This document shows positions 52,903 through 63,729 of a stretch of 64,000 nucleotides of DNA, piece by piece. The notes beneath the pieces are model-generated. The model did no database searches, had not been told where the DNA came from, and saw only the letters and a list, made by a program, of their open reading frames with translations. This DNA is from Chromohalobacter moromii (GTDB lineage Bacteria > Pseudomonadota > Gammaproteobacteria > Pseudomonadales > Halomonadaceae): contig NZ_JAHXDI010000001.1 in assembly GCF_023091865.1 (NCBI RefSeq), positions 248,001 to 312,000 of the forward strand, given 5' to 3'. Within the stretch, counting starts at the first letter, position 1, and every line of letters begins with the position of its first letter. Position numbers and translations under genes: made by a program.

Positions 52903-54366
52903 GTGACGCAAGACAATCGTAAGCCGACGACGACAGATGCCGGGATTCCGGTCGCCAGCGACGAGCATTCGCTCTCGGTGGGTCCCGACGGGCCGCTCGT
53001 TCTGCACGATCACTATCTCATCGAGCAGATGGCGAACTTCAACCGCGAGCGGATTCCCGAGCGCCAACCGCACGCTAAGGGCAGTGGGGCATTCGGTCAT
53101 TTCGAAGTGACCGAGGATGTAAGCAAATACACCAAGGCGGCCGTCTTCCAGCCTGGCACCAAGACCGACGTGCTGATTCGTTTCTCCACAGTAGCTGGCG
53201 AACGTGGGAGCCCCGATACGTGGCGCGATCCGCGCGGGTTTTCGATCAAGTTCTACACCAGTGAAGGTAACTACGACATGGTGGGGAACAACACGCCGGT
53301 GTTCTTCATCCGTGATCCGATGAAGTTCCAGCACTTCATCCGCAGCCAGAAGCGGCGTGCCGATAACAACCTGCGCGATCACGACATGCAGTGGGATTTC
53401 TGGACGCTGTCGCCGGAATCCGCGCATCAGGTGACCTGGCTGATGGGGGATCGCGGGATTCCCAAGACTTGGCGTCACATGAACGGCTATTCCAGTCATA
53501 CCTACATGTGGGCCAATGCCCAAGGCGAGAAGTTTTGGGTCAAGTACCACTTCAAGACCGACCAGGGCATCGAATGCCTGACTCAAGAAGAAGCCGACCG
53601 CCTGGCCGGTGAAGACAGCGATTACCACATGGGCGATCTGTATAACGCCATCCAGCAGGGCGATTACCCGAGCTGGACGCTCTACATGCAGATCATGCCG
53701 TTCGCGGATGCGGATACCTATCGCATCAATCCGTTCGATCTGACCAAGGTCTGGCCGCATGACGATTATCCGCTGATCAAGGTCGGCAAGCTGCAGCTGA
53801 ATCGCAACCCGACCGACAACCATGCCGAAATCGAGCAGGCCGCCTTCGAGCCCAACAACCTCGTGCCCGGCATCGGCATCAGCCCGGACAAGATGCTCAT
53901 CGGTCGCGTGTTCTCCTATGCCGATGCGCACCGCGCACGTCTCGGGGTCAACTACAAGCAGATCCCGGTCAACGCGCCCCAGGCGCCCGTGCATAGCTAC
54001 AGCAAGGACGGGGCGATGCGCATCAACAAGGTATCCGATCCGGTGTATGCGCCCAACTCCAAGGGTGGTCCGGCGGCGGATGGCGAGCGTTATCCCACCG
54101 ATTCCACCTGGGAAGCCAATGGGCAGATGGTGCGCGCACCCTATGCCTTGCGCAAGGATGACGATGACTACAGCCAGGCCAACGACCTGATCAACAAGGT
54201 CATGGACGATGCCGCTCGCGATCGCCTGGTCAACAACGTGGTCGGCCATGTCTCCGACGGCGTCGAGGAGCCGGTGCTGTCGCGCGTGTTCGAGTACTGG
54301 AAGAACATCGATGCCGAGATCGGTCGGCGTATCGAAGAAGGCGTGAAGGCAAACAAGGGGCTGTAA
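52903..54366 (+). CDS. katA: Monofunctional haem catalase
   Basis: This 487-residue small-subunit catalase breaks down hydrogen peroxide in the cytosol. Active-site His57 is in [17 protein letters not shown], the distal Asn in [19 protein letters not shown] (about 129), and the haem-ligand tyrosine in [15 protein letters not shown]. The GTG start is preceded by GGGGAG at the right distance. The length fits the clade 3 small-subunit type. A strong terminator follows. Confidence 0.95.
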   Translation: MTQDNRKPTTTDAGIPVASDEHSLSVGPDGPLVLHDHYLIEQMANFNRERIPERQPHAKGSGAFGHFEVTEDVSKYTKAAVFQPGTKTDVLIRFSTVAGERGSPDTWRDPRGFSIKFYTSEGNYDMVGNNTPVFFIRDPMKFQHFIRSQKRRADNNLRDHDMQWDFWTLSPESAHQVTWLMGDRGIPKTWRHMNGYSSHTYMWANAQGEKFWVKYHFKTDQGIECLTQEEADRLAGEDSDYHMGDLYNAIQQGDYPSWTLYMQIMPFADADTYRINPFDLTKVWPHDDYPLIKVGKLQLNRNPTDNHAEIEQAAFEPNNLVPGIGISPDKMLIGRVFSYADAHRARLGVNYKQIPVNAPQAPVHSYSKDGAMRINKVSDPVYAPNSKGGPAADGERYPTDSTWEANGQMVRAPYALRKDDDDYSQANDLINKVMDDAARDRLVNNVVGHVSDGVEEPVLSRVFEYWKNIDAEIGRRIEEGVKANKGL

Positions 54367-54394
54367 CGCACGGCCCGTTTTAGCCTACCTACCA

Positions 54395-54433
54395 CACGGC
54401 CCGCTTCTTTTCAGGGAAGCGGGCCGTGCTTTT
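54395..54433 (+). terminator. Rho-independent terminator of the catalase gene
   Basis: CACGGCCCGCTT / AAGCGGGCCGTG (54395-54406 with 54417-54428) is a perfect 12-bp stem followed by CTTTT. Confidence 0.9.
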
Positions 54434-54486
54434 GTTAAGCTCGTGGTTAGTGCCGGGATTGGCTCGTAATGGCGTGGGCTGTCGTG

Positions 54487-55530
54487 TCAGCGCTTGGCAT
54501 CGGCCAGCTGTTGACGGCGATAGTCGCCCTGACGTTCGAACATCCAGCCTGGATACTCGGCGGGGAGCGCGCTGACGGCATCGAGCTCGGCGAGCTCCTC
54601 GGTGCTCAGCGTGACGTGTGTGGCGGCGATGTTGTCGTCGAGTTGGTCGACGCGCTTGGCGCCCACGATGACACTCGTCACCGCTGACTGATGCAGCAAC
54701 CAGGCTAGCGCGACCTGCGCCACGGATACGCTGTGTACCTTGGCGATCTTGGCCATGACATCGATGCAGTCAAAGGCACGTTCTTTATCGACTGGCGGGA
54801 AGTCGAAGTTAAGGCGACGGCTGCCCGCTTCGCCCTGGCTGTCGCGCGTGTACTTGCCACTCAAGAAGCCACCCGCGAGTGGGCTCCAGACCATCAGCCC
54901 GAGGTTTTCGCTCTGCAGCATGGGGATCAGCTCACGCTCGAGATCGCGCCCGGCAAGGGTGTAATACGCCTGCAGAGACTCGAAGCGAGCCAGGCCGTGA
55001 CGTTCGGCGATGCCTAGTGCCTTCATGATCTGCCAGGCCGCCCAGTTGGAGACCCCGACGTAACGCACGTGACCGTGCTGCACGAGGGTATCGAGTGCGC
55101 GAACGGCTTCCTCGATGGGGGTAGCGGGATCGAAGCCGTGGATCTGATAAACGTCGAGGTGGTCGAGCTGCAGACGTTTCAGACTGGCCTTGATCCCTTC
55201 CATGATGTGATAGCGCGACATGCCACGTGCGTTGACGCCTTTGCCGGTTTCGCCGAACACCTTGGAGGCGACGACGATCTCGTCGCGCGGGACGTCCAGA
55301 TTCTTGAGCGCCTGGCCGGTGATGATCTCGGACTGGCCCTGGGAATATACATCGGCGGTATCGATGAAGTTGATGCCAGCATCCAGCGCGCGGCCGATCA
55401 AGCGCTCGGCATCGCTTTGCTGTAGATCGCCGATCTGGCTCCAGAGCTCGCCCTGGCCACCGAAGGTCATGGTGCCGAGGCACAGTTCTGAGACGAACAA
55501 ACCGGTATTGCCAAATGGTTGATAACGCAT
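54487..55530 (-). CDS. Aldo/keto reductase
   Basis: This 347-residue NADPH reductase has the AKR tetrad context: FIDTADVYSQG with Asp and Tyr, VVASKV with Lys and VYQIHGFDP with His. It opens MRYQPFGNTGLFVSELCLGT and ends with a nucleotide-binding VIVGAKRVDQLDDNIAA. It resembles the YajO/YghZ-type reductases that act on aldehydes. Its place beside catalase suggests stress or carbonyl detoxification, by inference. Confidence 0.9.
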   Translation of the reverse strand: MRYQPFGNTGLFVSELCLGTMTFGGQGELWSQIGDLQQSDAERLIGRALDAGINFIDTADVYSQGQSEIITGQALKNLDVPRDEIVVASKVFGETGKGVNARGMSRYHIMEGIKASLKRLQLDHLDVYQIHGFDPATPIEEAVRALDTLVQHGHVRYVGVSNWAAWQIMKALGIAERHGLARFESLQAYYTLAGRDLERELIPMLQSENLGLMVWSPLAGGFLSGKYTRDSQGEAGSRRLNFDFPPVDKERAFDCIDVMAKIAKVHSVSVAQVALAWLLHQSAVTSVIVGAKRVDQLDDNIAATHVTLSTEELAELDAVSALPAEYPGWMFERQGDYRRQQLADAKR

Positions 55531-55852
55531 GAAACACTCCTGACGGTGACGAATTCGACCCTCGTAGGTAACCGCCGTTGTGGCCCGTGGCGCTGATAAG
55601 CGGCTGGGGCCAGGGCGGCTTCTTTAAGTATGGACCCTGTAGCGGAAGACAGAATGCGTGATTCTGTCGAGTGCATGCTCAATTCTGTTGTCAGCTCGTC
55701 AGCTCGCTCGTCTTGTCTTCTCCCCGATAGATGACCAGCGTGGGCTCACACTGTCATCGCGGGATATCGTCTATAGTGGGGCATACGCAACACAATGGAC
55801 TCGTGTCAGGAAGGACATCCGGGCCAATCCGGCCTATCAGGGAGGAGAAATC

Positions 55853-55882
55853 TTGTTCTGTGAAGCTTTGTTCTGTGAAGCT
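55853..55882 (+). repeat. 15-base tandem duplication at the lipoprotein start
   Basis: TTGTTCTGTGAAGCT occurs twice in direct succession (55853-55867 and 55868-55882), without mismatch, right at the translation start. Each copy begins with a possible TTG start codon. Confidence 0.9.
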
Positions 55883-56662
55883 AATGTATCGCTCGCGCGC
55901 CGTCTGGTGGGCGGCGGCGTCATGTTGGGTGCCCTGGCGGTGCTCGGCGGTTGCCAAGCATGGTCACCGGCGCCGGAAGGGCTGGATGTCGAGGGCGTGG
56001 AGAAAAGCTTTGTCGAGCGTGATTGTCCGGCAGGACGTTGTGCGACCGTCGAGATCGAATCGCTGCGTTTTCCCGGAGCACCGGGCCTGAGCGAGCGGCT
56101 GCGAGATGCGCTGCTGAGCATGGGCTCGGGTATCACTAATGGTGAAAGCGAAGTGGTGGCTGCGTCCTGGGAAGAGTATGCGCAGGTGTTTTTCGACGAG
56201 GCCAAGGCGGCGCGGGAGCGCGTGCCTGAATTGCCCGGCTACCAGGCGGTCTTCAAGGCGGAGGTCTACGACCGGCATGCCGAGCTGACTACCATCAAGC
56301 TCGATAGCTACGTGTTCACCGGTGGGGCGCACGGTATGCCGTTGACGCAGTTCATGGTCATCGACGAGCGCGAGAAACGCGTGGTGACACTCGATGACAT
56401 GCTGCGTGAAGGGCAGACACCGGCCTATCGCGAGGCGCTGTCACGCGCGCATCTACGCTGGCTGGAAGAACAACAGGCGGGCGCCGACTTCGTCGAATCC
56501 TGGCCGCTGAGCATGAACCGCAACGTGGCACCGTTCGCTGATGAATGGCGGGTGCGTTACAACGCCTATGACATCGCGCCTTATTCCTATGGGCAACCGG
56601 AGCTACGCATTCCTGCCCAGGCGCTCGAAGGCATCGTCAAGCCGCGCTATCTGGAGCGCTGA
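55853..56662 (+). CDS. DUF3298-type lipoprotein
   Basis: This roughly 269-residue lipoprotein has a lipobox VLGGC near residue 34 and a DUF3298-like periplasmic body (FKAEVYDRHAELTTIKLDSY, FTGGAHGMPLTQFMVIDERE, VVTLDDMLREG). The start is probably a TTG at 55853, since GGAGGAG (55841-55847) lies at the right distance and no in-frame ATG precedes the signal peptide. The first ten codons are a tandem duplication of five codons (LFCEA twice). Confidence 0.75.
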   Translation: MFCEALFCEANVSLARRLVGGGVMLGALAVLGGCQAWSPAPEGLDVEGVEKSFVERDCPAGRCATVEIESLRFPGAPGLSERLRDALLSMGSGITNGESEVVAASWEEYAQVFFDEAKAARERVPELPGYQAVFKAEVYDRHAELTTIKLDSYVFTGGAHGMPLTQFMVIDEREKRVVTLDDMLREGQTPAYREALSRAHLRWLEEQQAGADFVESWPLSMNRNVAPFADEWRVRYNAYDIAPYSYGQPELRIPAQALEGIVKPRYLER

Positions 56663-56726
56663 CGGCATGCGTTAACCGGGAGGGTGTCGCTGACGGTCGT
56701 GTCCCGCGCAGGCGGTTATCGAGCGA

Positions 56727-56915
56727 TCAGGTGTTCGAGTCGTGCTCGGGCTTGCCTTTTTGCTGAGCCGAGGCCATGGCTTCCAGCTCCTCTTTGCTCA
56801 TCGAGTCGTACATCGACTTTGCGGCTCCCTCTAGCTCACTGGCCTTTTTCTCGCCGCGTTTGGCGGCGAGCGCGGCACCGGCAGCCATTTGTTGGGCCTG
56901 AGACTTGGCGGGCAT
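56727..56915 (-). CDS. DUF3008 small protein
   Basis: This 62-residue basic protein reads MPAKSQAQQMAAGAALAAKR, GEKKASELEGAAKSMYDSMS and KEELEAMASAQQKGKPEH, matching the DUF3008 family, whose members are similarly short and of unknown function. GAGGTG lies before the ATG at 56915. An in-frame upstream ATG ten codons earlier is unlikely because it lacks this. Confidence 0.88.
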   Translation of the reverse strand: MPAKSQAQQMAAGAALAAKRGEKKASELEGAAKSMYDSMSKEELEAMASAQQKGKPEHDSNT

Positions 56916-57055
56916 ATCGTCACCTCTTCCGTGATGGCGCTTCAATAAGCGTGGCTATCTTAAGCCAAGATAGACGCTGCCACGGGCATCGCAATGTCAC
57001 GATGGTGACCGTATGTGTCCCGACCGACACGAGCCAGGCATCGAGTGCTCTTTTA

Positions 57056-58051
57056 TTATTCCTTGCGCTGCTTGAGCTGTTCCTTCAGGGGGCCGGGCAC
57101 CTTCTTGATGATCAGGCGATCATGCTCGGCGTCGAATTCGATACTGTTGCCGAGCAAGTGAGAGTCGAAGCTGATCGAGACGCCGCTGGCGCGCCCTGTG
57201 AAGCGCCGGAATTGATTGAGTGCACGCTTGTCTGGCGGGATCTCTTCGGAGAGCCCGTAATCCTGATGGCGAATGTAGTCATAAAACGCTTTGGGATGTT
57301 GCTCGTCGATGAGTTCGGACAGTTCGTCGAGGGTTACCTTTTCGCCGTGCTTGGCCTGGGTGCTGGCGTAGTCGATCACGGCATCGGTCTTCTCGCGGCT
57401 GGCGTCGTCGGGCAAGTCCTCGCGCTCGACATAGTCACTGAAGGCCTTGAGCAGGGTCCGGGTTTCACCGCTGGCATCCACGCCTTCCTCGACGCCGAGT
57501 AGTTCGCGGAAGCCTTCGGCGAACTTCTTGCCGCCACGATCCTTGATGAAAGATACATACTGCTGTGAATTGCCGCCTTGCCATTGGGCGAGGTCGATGC
57601 GCACGGCGAGCATCAATTGGCCAAGGTTGAGCTGAGGCGTTTCGGTCACTTCGAGGGCATTGTCGATGGCAAAGCCCTGGCGATGATGGAGAAGCGCTAC
57701 GCTGACGTACTGCGTTTCGCCGTGCTGATAATGCACGAACAGCAGGTGGCCTCCCACCGAGAGGTGGTCGTCGATCAAGGCATTGATGCGCTCCGCCATC
57801 CGCGCGCTCCAGGTGACGAAATCGACCGATCCAGCCAGGTATTCGGAGAGTCCTGCGGCGAAGGCGCTGCTGCCGGTCTCGCCGAAGTGACCCCAGGCCT
57901 TGGGCTTGGCATGAAAGCTGTCATTGACGCTTGTCAGCAGCGCCTCGAGAGATGCCGCCGAAGACTGTGCGTGCTCGGCGCAGGTCAGCGTGGCGGGCGT
58001 CTCGGTATCGGGCTTGTCGATGCGATGAATAGTGCTGGTCAGAATCGGCAT
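57056..58051 (-). CDS. yejK: Nucleoid-associated protein YejK (NdpA)
   Basis: This 331-residue protein matches the YejK/NdpA family, DNA-associated proteins of the nucleoid. Marks are SNxFHAKPK-like NDSFHAKPKAWGHFG near residue 45, LLFVHYQHGETQYVSVALLH, YVSFIKDRGGKKFAEGFREL (near 165) and FDSHLLGNSIEFDAEHDRLI at the C-terminus. Its length is the family norm of about 335. Confidence 0.92.
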   Translation of the reverse strand: MPILTSTIHRIDKPDTETPATLTCAEHAQSSAASLEALLTSVNDSFHAKPKAWGHFGETGSSAFAAGLSEYLAGSVDFVTWSARMAERINALIDDHLSVGGHLLFVHYQHGETQYVSVALLHHRQGFAIDNALEVTETPQLNLGQLMLAVRIDLAQWQGGNSQQYVSFIKDRGGKKFAEGFRELLGVEEGVDASGETRTLLKAFSDYVEREDLPDDASREKTDAVIDYASTQAKHGEKVTLDELSELIDEQHPKAFYDYIRHQDYGLSEEIPPDKRALNQFRRFTGRASGVSISFDSHLLGNSIEFDAEHDRLIIKKVPGPLKEQLKQRKE

Positions 58052-58119
58052 GGTGGCATCTTGGTGAAAACGAAAACGGGCATGATAACGCGCAGCACGG
58101 GCCAGCTTCTAAGGCCTAT

Positions 58120-58877
58120 CTAGGGCTTAATGTTGTAACCGGTCTTGAAGATCCAACCGACCAGCGCCAAGCACAGGCCCAGAAATACCAGGATCATGAG
58201 CAGGCTGGCGCCGACACTCACATCACTGATGCCGTAGAAGCTCCAGCGAAAGCCACTGACCAAATAAACGACCGGGTTGAACAGCGTCACCGTCTGCCAC
58301 ACAGGGGGCAACATGTCGATGGAGTAGAAGCTGCCTCCCAAGAAGGTCAGCGGCGTAATGATCAACAACGGCACCAGTTGTAGTTTCTCGAAGCCTTCCG
58401 CCCAGATACCAATGATGAAGCCCAGCAGACTGAAGGTAAGGGCGGTGAGTGCCAGGAACAGCAACATCCAGAATGGGTGGTCGATACGTAATGGCACGAA
58501 GAAACTGGCGGTGACGAGAATGATCAAGCCCAGAATGAGCGATTTGGTGGCCGCCGCGCCCACGTACCCGAGAACGATTTCGAGATAAGAGACCGGCGCC
58601 GAGAGTACCTCGTAGATGGTGCCGGTGAACTTGGGAAAGAAGATCCCGAACGAGGCGTTGGAGACGCTCTGCGTGAGAAGCATCAACATGATCAGCCCGG
58701 GCACGATGAAGGCGCCGTAGCTGACGCCTTCGACTTCCTGAATGCGCGAGCCGATGGCGGCGCCGAAGACCACGAAATAAAGCGATGTGGAGATCACTGG
58801 CGAGACCAGGCTTTGCAGCAACGTGCGCCACGCGCGTGCCAATTCGAAATGGTAAATGGTGCCGACCGCGCGGAGAT

Positions 58878-58881
<4 letters not shown>
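58120..58881 (-). CDS. ABC-2 type exporter permease (YadH-like)
   Basis: This 253-residue membrane protein has six hydrophobic segments and the ABC-2 signature near the C-terminal third ([49 protein letters not shown]). It is translated with the ATPase gene: their ends overlap by four bases (ATGA), and GAGGAAGGA lies before the start. Together they form an exporter of unknown substrate. Confidence 0.92.
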
Positions 58882-59888
<1,007 letters not shown>

Positions 59889-60009
59889 GCGATACCGGGC
59901 TCCCGTGGAGAATGGGGCGATCAGTATAGGCGCGCGCCAGCATGTCGTGGCCGGCGCTCACCTGATCGGTAAGTACATCGTCGGCGAGTGCATCGTCGAC
60001 GAGGCCGGG

Positions 60010-60732
60010 TCAGTCCTGCGGCTCGGCGCTGTGGTAGATGTTCTGAACGTCATCGAGATCGTTGAGGGTGGCGAGCAGCTTGTCGAGCATGGCCACGTCA
60101 TCGCCGGCGACGGGGGTCGTGGTCTGCGGCAAGAACTGAATCTCGTCGGCTTCGAAATCGAGCTCACCGAAGGCCTCGGCGAGTGCCTGCTTGGTCTTGG
60201 CGTATTCGGTATGAGGGGCGAAAACGGTAATGCGATCGGTTTCGCTCTCGATGTCGGTGACATCGACATCGGCCTCCATCAAGGCTTCCAGCACCGCTTC
60301 CTCGTCGCTGCCCTCAAAGGCGAGGATCGCGCAGTGATCGAACATATGGCTGACACTGCCCGGGGTGCCGAGTTTGCTTTTGGCCTTGTTGAAGCAGGCG
60401 CGTACGTCGCCGAAGGTGCGATTGGGGTTGTCGGTCAGGCATTCGACGATGACCATGCAACTACCCGGGCCGAAGCCTTCGTAGCGCGCGAGGGAGTAGT
60501 CCTCGCCGCCACCGCCCTTGGCCTTGTCCAGTGCCTTGTCGATGACGTGCGACGGGACCTGGTCTTTCTTGGCGCGTTCGATCAAGCCACGCAGGGCGAG
60601 ATTGCCTTCGGGGTCGATTCCGCCGGCTTTGGCGCAGACGTAAATCTCGCGCCCGTATTTGCTGTACACCTTGGTCTTGGCGTCGGCCGTCTTGGCCATG
60701 GATTCCTTGCGGTTCTGGAAAGCCCTACCCAT
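60010..60732 (-). CDS. YebC/PmpR-family regulator (YeeN type)
   Basis: This 240-residue protein matches the YebC/TACO1 family, which acts as a transcriptional regulator or translation-rescue factor. Marks are [74 protein letters not shown] and [13 protein letters not shown]. The start at 60732 gives the family-typical N-terminus; an in-frame ATG 16 codons earlier is unlikely. Confidence 0.92.
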   Translation of the reverse strand: MGRAFQNRKESMAKTADAKTKVYSKYGREIYVCAKAGGIDPEGNLALRGLIERAKKDQVPSHVIDKALDKAKGGGGEDYSLARYEGFGPGSCMVIVECLTDNPNRTFGDVRACFNKAKSKLGTPGSVSHMFDHCAILAFEGSDEEAVLEALMEADVDVTDIESETDRITVFAPHTEYAKTKQALAEAFGELDFEADEIQFLPQTTTPVAGDDVAMLDKLLATLNDLDDVQNIYHSAEPQD

Positions 60733-60898
60733 GTCATGCCCTATCAAATGATTCGCAACGCACAAGATTCTACGCAACATCGCCGGTCGAGGCAGGTTTA
60801 ATTTTGCGTAGCCCGCGTTTGGCCTTCGACGATACGCCGTCCCCTACAGTCGACGCTATGCTTAATGCGCGCTCACCTGTAGCTTAGGGAGTCTCTAT

Positions 60899-61546
60899 TT
60901 GCCACCTTCATCGGAAATGCGTATGTCGATGCGATCCTTGCCAATGCCGTTTACTGCTCGCTCCATCTGGCACGTCATGCTGTTGCTGTGCCTTGCCGTC
61001 TCACTGACGGGCTGCGGTATCAACAATATTCCCACGCTCGACGAGAAAGTGAAGTCGGCCTGGTCGCAGGTCGAGAACCAGTATCAGCGGCGTGCGGACC
61101 TGGTGCCCAATTTGGTGGAAACCGTCAAAGGCTTCGCCGATCAGGAACAGGAAACGCTGACGGCCGTGATCGAAGCGCGCTCCAAGGCGACCTCGATCAA
61201 CATCGACGCTGACTCGTTGGACGATCCCGAGAAGTTGAAGCAATTCCAGCAAGCTCAGGGCCAACTGACCGGGGCACTGAGTCGCCTGATGGCGGTGTCC
61301 GAACGCTATCCGGAGTTGAAGTCGAACCAGAACTTCCTGGCGCTGCAATCACAACTGGAAGGCACCGAGAATCGCATCGCCGTGGCGCGTCGCGATTTCA
61401 TCCAGGCGGTCGAGCAATACAATACTGAAATTCGTACTTTCCCCGGGCGACTCTGGCATGGCCTTTTGTATAGCGACATGCCGATTCGCGAAAACTTCGA
61501 AGCGACTGCCGAGAACGCCGATCAGGCGCCTGAGGTGGAGTTCTAA
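60899..61546 (+). CDS. lemA: LemA family lipoprotein
   Basis: This 215-residue protein has a lipoprotein signal (VSLTGC, Cys39) and the LemA helical domain: IPTLDEKVKSAWSQVENQYQ, RRADLVPNLVETVKGFADQE and YPELKSNQNFLALQSQLEGT. The start may be TTG 60899, spaced seven bases from GGGAG, or an ATG at 60917 or 60923. Its stop overlaps the next start by one base. LemA genes are regularly paired with TPM genes; their joint role in the envelope is not settled. Confidence 0.9.
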   Translation: MPPSSEMRMSMRSLPMPFTARSIWHVMLLLCLAVSLTGCGINNIPTLDEKVKSAWSQVENQYQRRADLVPNLVETVKGFADQEQETLTAVIEARSKATSINIDADSLDDPEKLKQFQQAQGQLTGALSRLMAVSERYPELKSNQNFLALQSQLEGTENRIAVARRDFIQAVEQYNTEIRTFPGRLWHGLLYSDMPIRENFEATAENADQAPEVEF

Positions 61547-62331
61547 TGAGGCATTGCATCCGTCTGACATGCTTGATGCTGCTGTGGGCCTGTGCCCTCA
61601 GCGTTCAGGCGCAGGACATCGAGTTTCCCGAGCTGACCGGGCGCGTGGTCGATCAGGCCGATCTGCTGGATGCGTCGACTCGAGATGAGTTGAGCGGCAT
61701 GCTCGCGGCGCACGAGGAAGACACCGGCGAACAGGTCGTCGTGGTCACGCTGCCCGATTTACAGGGGGCGCCGATCGAGGAATACGGCTACCAGCTGGGG
61801 CGACATTGGGGCATTGGCCAGGAAGACGAAGATAACGGCGCATTGTTGATCGTCTCCATGGAAGAGCAGGCCATCCGCATCGAGGTTGGGTATGGCCTCG
61901 AGGGTCGCCTGACCGACGCACAGTCCTCGGCGATCATCACGCAGAAGATCGCCCCGGCGTTTCGCGAAGGCGATTACGCAACCGGGATTACCCAAGGTAC
62001 GGAAGCGATCATTCAGGTTCTGGGCGGCGACCCGATGGCCGATGCGCCTCCTGCCGGATCGGCGTCCGGGCAAGATAAATCGCGCGATGTCGGCGGCGCC
62101 TCGGTGGCGTTCTTCGTCATGCTGATGATCGTCATGGGCATCGTACGCGGCATCGGTGGTGGCGGACGCGGCGGGCGTCGTCGCGGACGCGGTGGCGGCT
62201 TGCTCGGCGGTATCCTGCTCGGCGGCGCCATGGGCGGCGGTTTCGGAGGCGGCGGTGGCGGCCTCGGAGGCGGCGGCTTTGGCGGCGGCGGTGGTGGTTT
62301 CGGCGGGGGCGGTGCCTCCGGTGGCTGGTAG
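61546..62331 (+). CDS. TPM-domain protein with glycine-rich C-terminus
   Basis: This 261-residue protein has a signal peptide ending VQAQ, a TPM domain (FPELTGRVVDQADLLDASTR, QVVVVTLPDLQGAPIEEYGY, NGALLIVSMEEQAIRIEVGY, GLEGRLTDAQSS), a membrane segment near 188-205 and a tail made almost only of Gly with a few Phe. Members are called YgcG-like. It is the middle gene of lemA-TPM-TPM. The TPM domain is placed in the periplasm. Confidence 0.9.
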   Translation: MRHCIRLTCLMLLWACALSVQAQDIEFPELTGRVVDQADLLDASTRDELSGMLAAHEEDTGEQVVVVTLPDLQGAPIEEYGYQLGRHWGIGQEDEDNGALLIVSMEEQAIRIEVGYGLEGRLTDAQSSAIITQKIAPAFREGDYATGITQGTEAIIQVLGGDPMADAPPAGSASGQDKSRDVGGASVAFFVMLMIVMGIVRGIGGGGRGGRRRGRGGGLLGGILLGGAMGGGFGGGGGGLGGGGFGGGGGGFGGGGASGGW

Positions 62332-62352
62332 ATCAACGCAAGGGACATCACC

Positions 62353-62970
62353 ATGGCATTATTGAGCGACAGCGAGCAGCAGCAGGTGCGCGATGCGATC
62401 ACGCACATCGAGCGCGATACCGACGCCGAACTGGTGACCGTGCTCGCGCCGCAGGCCGACGATTACACTTACATCCCATTGCTCTGGGCAGGGATTCTGT
62501 CCCTGCTTATTCCGGGGGCGATCAATTACTTTCCCCAATGGTTGGGGGCCTCGGAGCTTTTGATCGTGCAGTGGGCGTGTTTCGCGGTGCTCGCAATCGT
62601 GTTTCGGCTGCCGGCGGTGACGACGCGGCTGATCCCGCGCCGCGTGCGCTTCTGGCGGGCCGCTAATCTAGCAAGGCGGCAGTTTCTCGAGCAGAACCTG
62701 CATCACACCCAGGCTGGCACCGGCATGTTGATCTTCGTCTCCGAAGCCGAGCGCTACGTGGAGATCCTGGTCGATCGCGGGATTTCCAGCCGACTCGACG
62801 ACGAGACCTGGCAGAGCATCGTCTCGACCTTCACCCAGCAGGTGAAGCAAGGTCAGACGTTGCAGGGCTTTCTCTCATGTATCGAAGCATGCGGTGAGCA
62901 CCTCCGAGAGCACGTGCCCGCCACTCACGAGCGCAATGAACTCCCCAATCGTCTGATCGTGCTGGAATGA
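62353..62970 (+). CDS. TPM-domain membrane protein
   Basis: This 205-residue protein has a split TPM-type domain (SDSEQQQVRDAITHIERDTD, AELVTVLAPQADDYTYIPLL; later GTGMLIFVSEAERYVEILVD, RGISSRLDDETWQSIV) with two membrane segments in between (near 40-60 and 65-85). It lies 21 bases after the glycine-rich TPM gene and closes the operon. CAAGGGA precedes the start. Confidence 0.88.
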   Translation: MALLSDSEQQQVRDAITHIERDTDAELVTVLAPQADDYTYIPLLWAGILSLLIPGAINYFPQWLGASELLIVQWACFAVLAIVFRLPAVTTRLIPRRVRFWRAANLARRQFLEQNLHHTQAGTGMLIFVSEAERYVEILVDRGISSRLDDETWQSIVSTFTQQVKQGQTLQGFLSCIEACGEHLREHVPATHERNELPNRLIVLE

Positions 62971-63003
62971 AAAGCCCGACGGCACGCCTCATGGCGTGTC
63001 GTC
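62971..63003 (-). terminator. Rho-independent terminator of the cupin gene
   Basis: On the minus strand, GACGACACGCC / GGCGTGCCGTC (62978-63003, loop ATGA) is followed by GGGCTTTTC. The hairpin overlaps the end of the cupin gene and also lies just past the TPM operon. Confidence 0.6.
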
Positions 63004-63510
63004 GCCGGTTTCCCCCTCCCAGTAGGCGACCGAATCACCGCGCGACATGAATCGGGTAAGCGTTCGCTTATCGGCATCACCGCCCGGAGCGCTGCCAGTG
63101 AAAACCCCGAGCTTGTCGGAATCGGGATATTCGAGGATATCCGGCTCGCGCATCGAACTCACGGCCAGGTAGCGAAGCGATACCGGGCTGTCCGCCGATG
63201 CGATCAGTTGGTGCGCGCTTGCCTCGCCGCCCGCGGGGCAGACCACGACGTCACCAGTAGTGACGGGATATCGATCCTCTCCCATGCGCAATTCCCCTTG
63301 ACCGGCGAGAACCACGAAGAGTTCGTCATTGGCGTGGTGAGCGTGATAAGGCCAGGCACGCTTGCCGGGCGGCACCTCGACTACTCGTGCTCCAAGATGC
63401 TTGGCGCCGGCAGGGCCCGCGACGGCGGCATGGGCGGCCTCGAAATGCGCGCCATGGGTGTGCCGTTCGAGCACCAGTTGATCGAGGGGGATGACCGGAG
63501 AAAGAGGCAT
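62989..63510 (-). CDS. Cupin-domain protein
   Basis: This 173-residue protein has one cupin fold: GARVVEVPPGKRAWPYHAHH, ANDELFVVLAGQGELRMGED and TTGDVVVCPAGGEASAHQLI, with metal-site histidines in YHAHHANDE and later His in AHQL. These usually bind Fe or Mn and act as sugar isomerases or sensors; function here is unknown. The start at 63510 gives the expected MPLSPVIPLD lead; the open frame further upstream looks non-coding. Confidence 0.85.
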   Translation of the reverse strand: MPLSPVIPLDQLVLERHTHGAHFEAAHAAVAGPAGAKHLGARVVEVPPGKRAWPYHAHHANDELFVVLAGQGELRMGEDRYPVTTGDVVVCPAGGEASAHQLIASADSPVSLRYLAVSSMREPDILEYPDSDKLGVFTGSAPGGDADKRTLTRFMSRGDSVAYWEGETGDDTP

Positions 63511-63729
63511 TGGCGTGTCCTGATGAACGCAGAACAGAGCACTATGCCTCGATGGTATGGTCCCGGCAATCCCTCGTCGGGTTGATCGCAGCGCCGCCAG
63601 AGACGTACTGCCTGACAGGGTGGCCCTTGCCTCCCGGCGATTCGTCACCATCATCTAGGAAGGACCCTGCGGGGCGCGTCATGTCGGATGTATCCCGCAA
63701 GCATAGGATGACAGCACAGGAGAGCACGA

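Noticed and set aside
52741-54249. A 502-codon minus-strand frame
   Set aside because: It is antisense to the catalase gene.
62160-62330. Repeat or assembly artefact in the GGCGGC-rich stretch
   Set aside because: It encodes the glycine-rich tail seen in many TPM proteins and keeps the frame to a normal stop.
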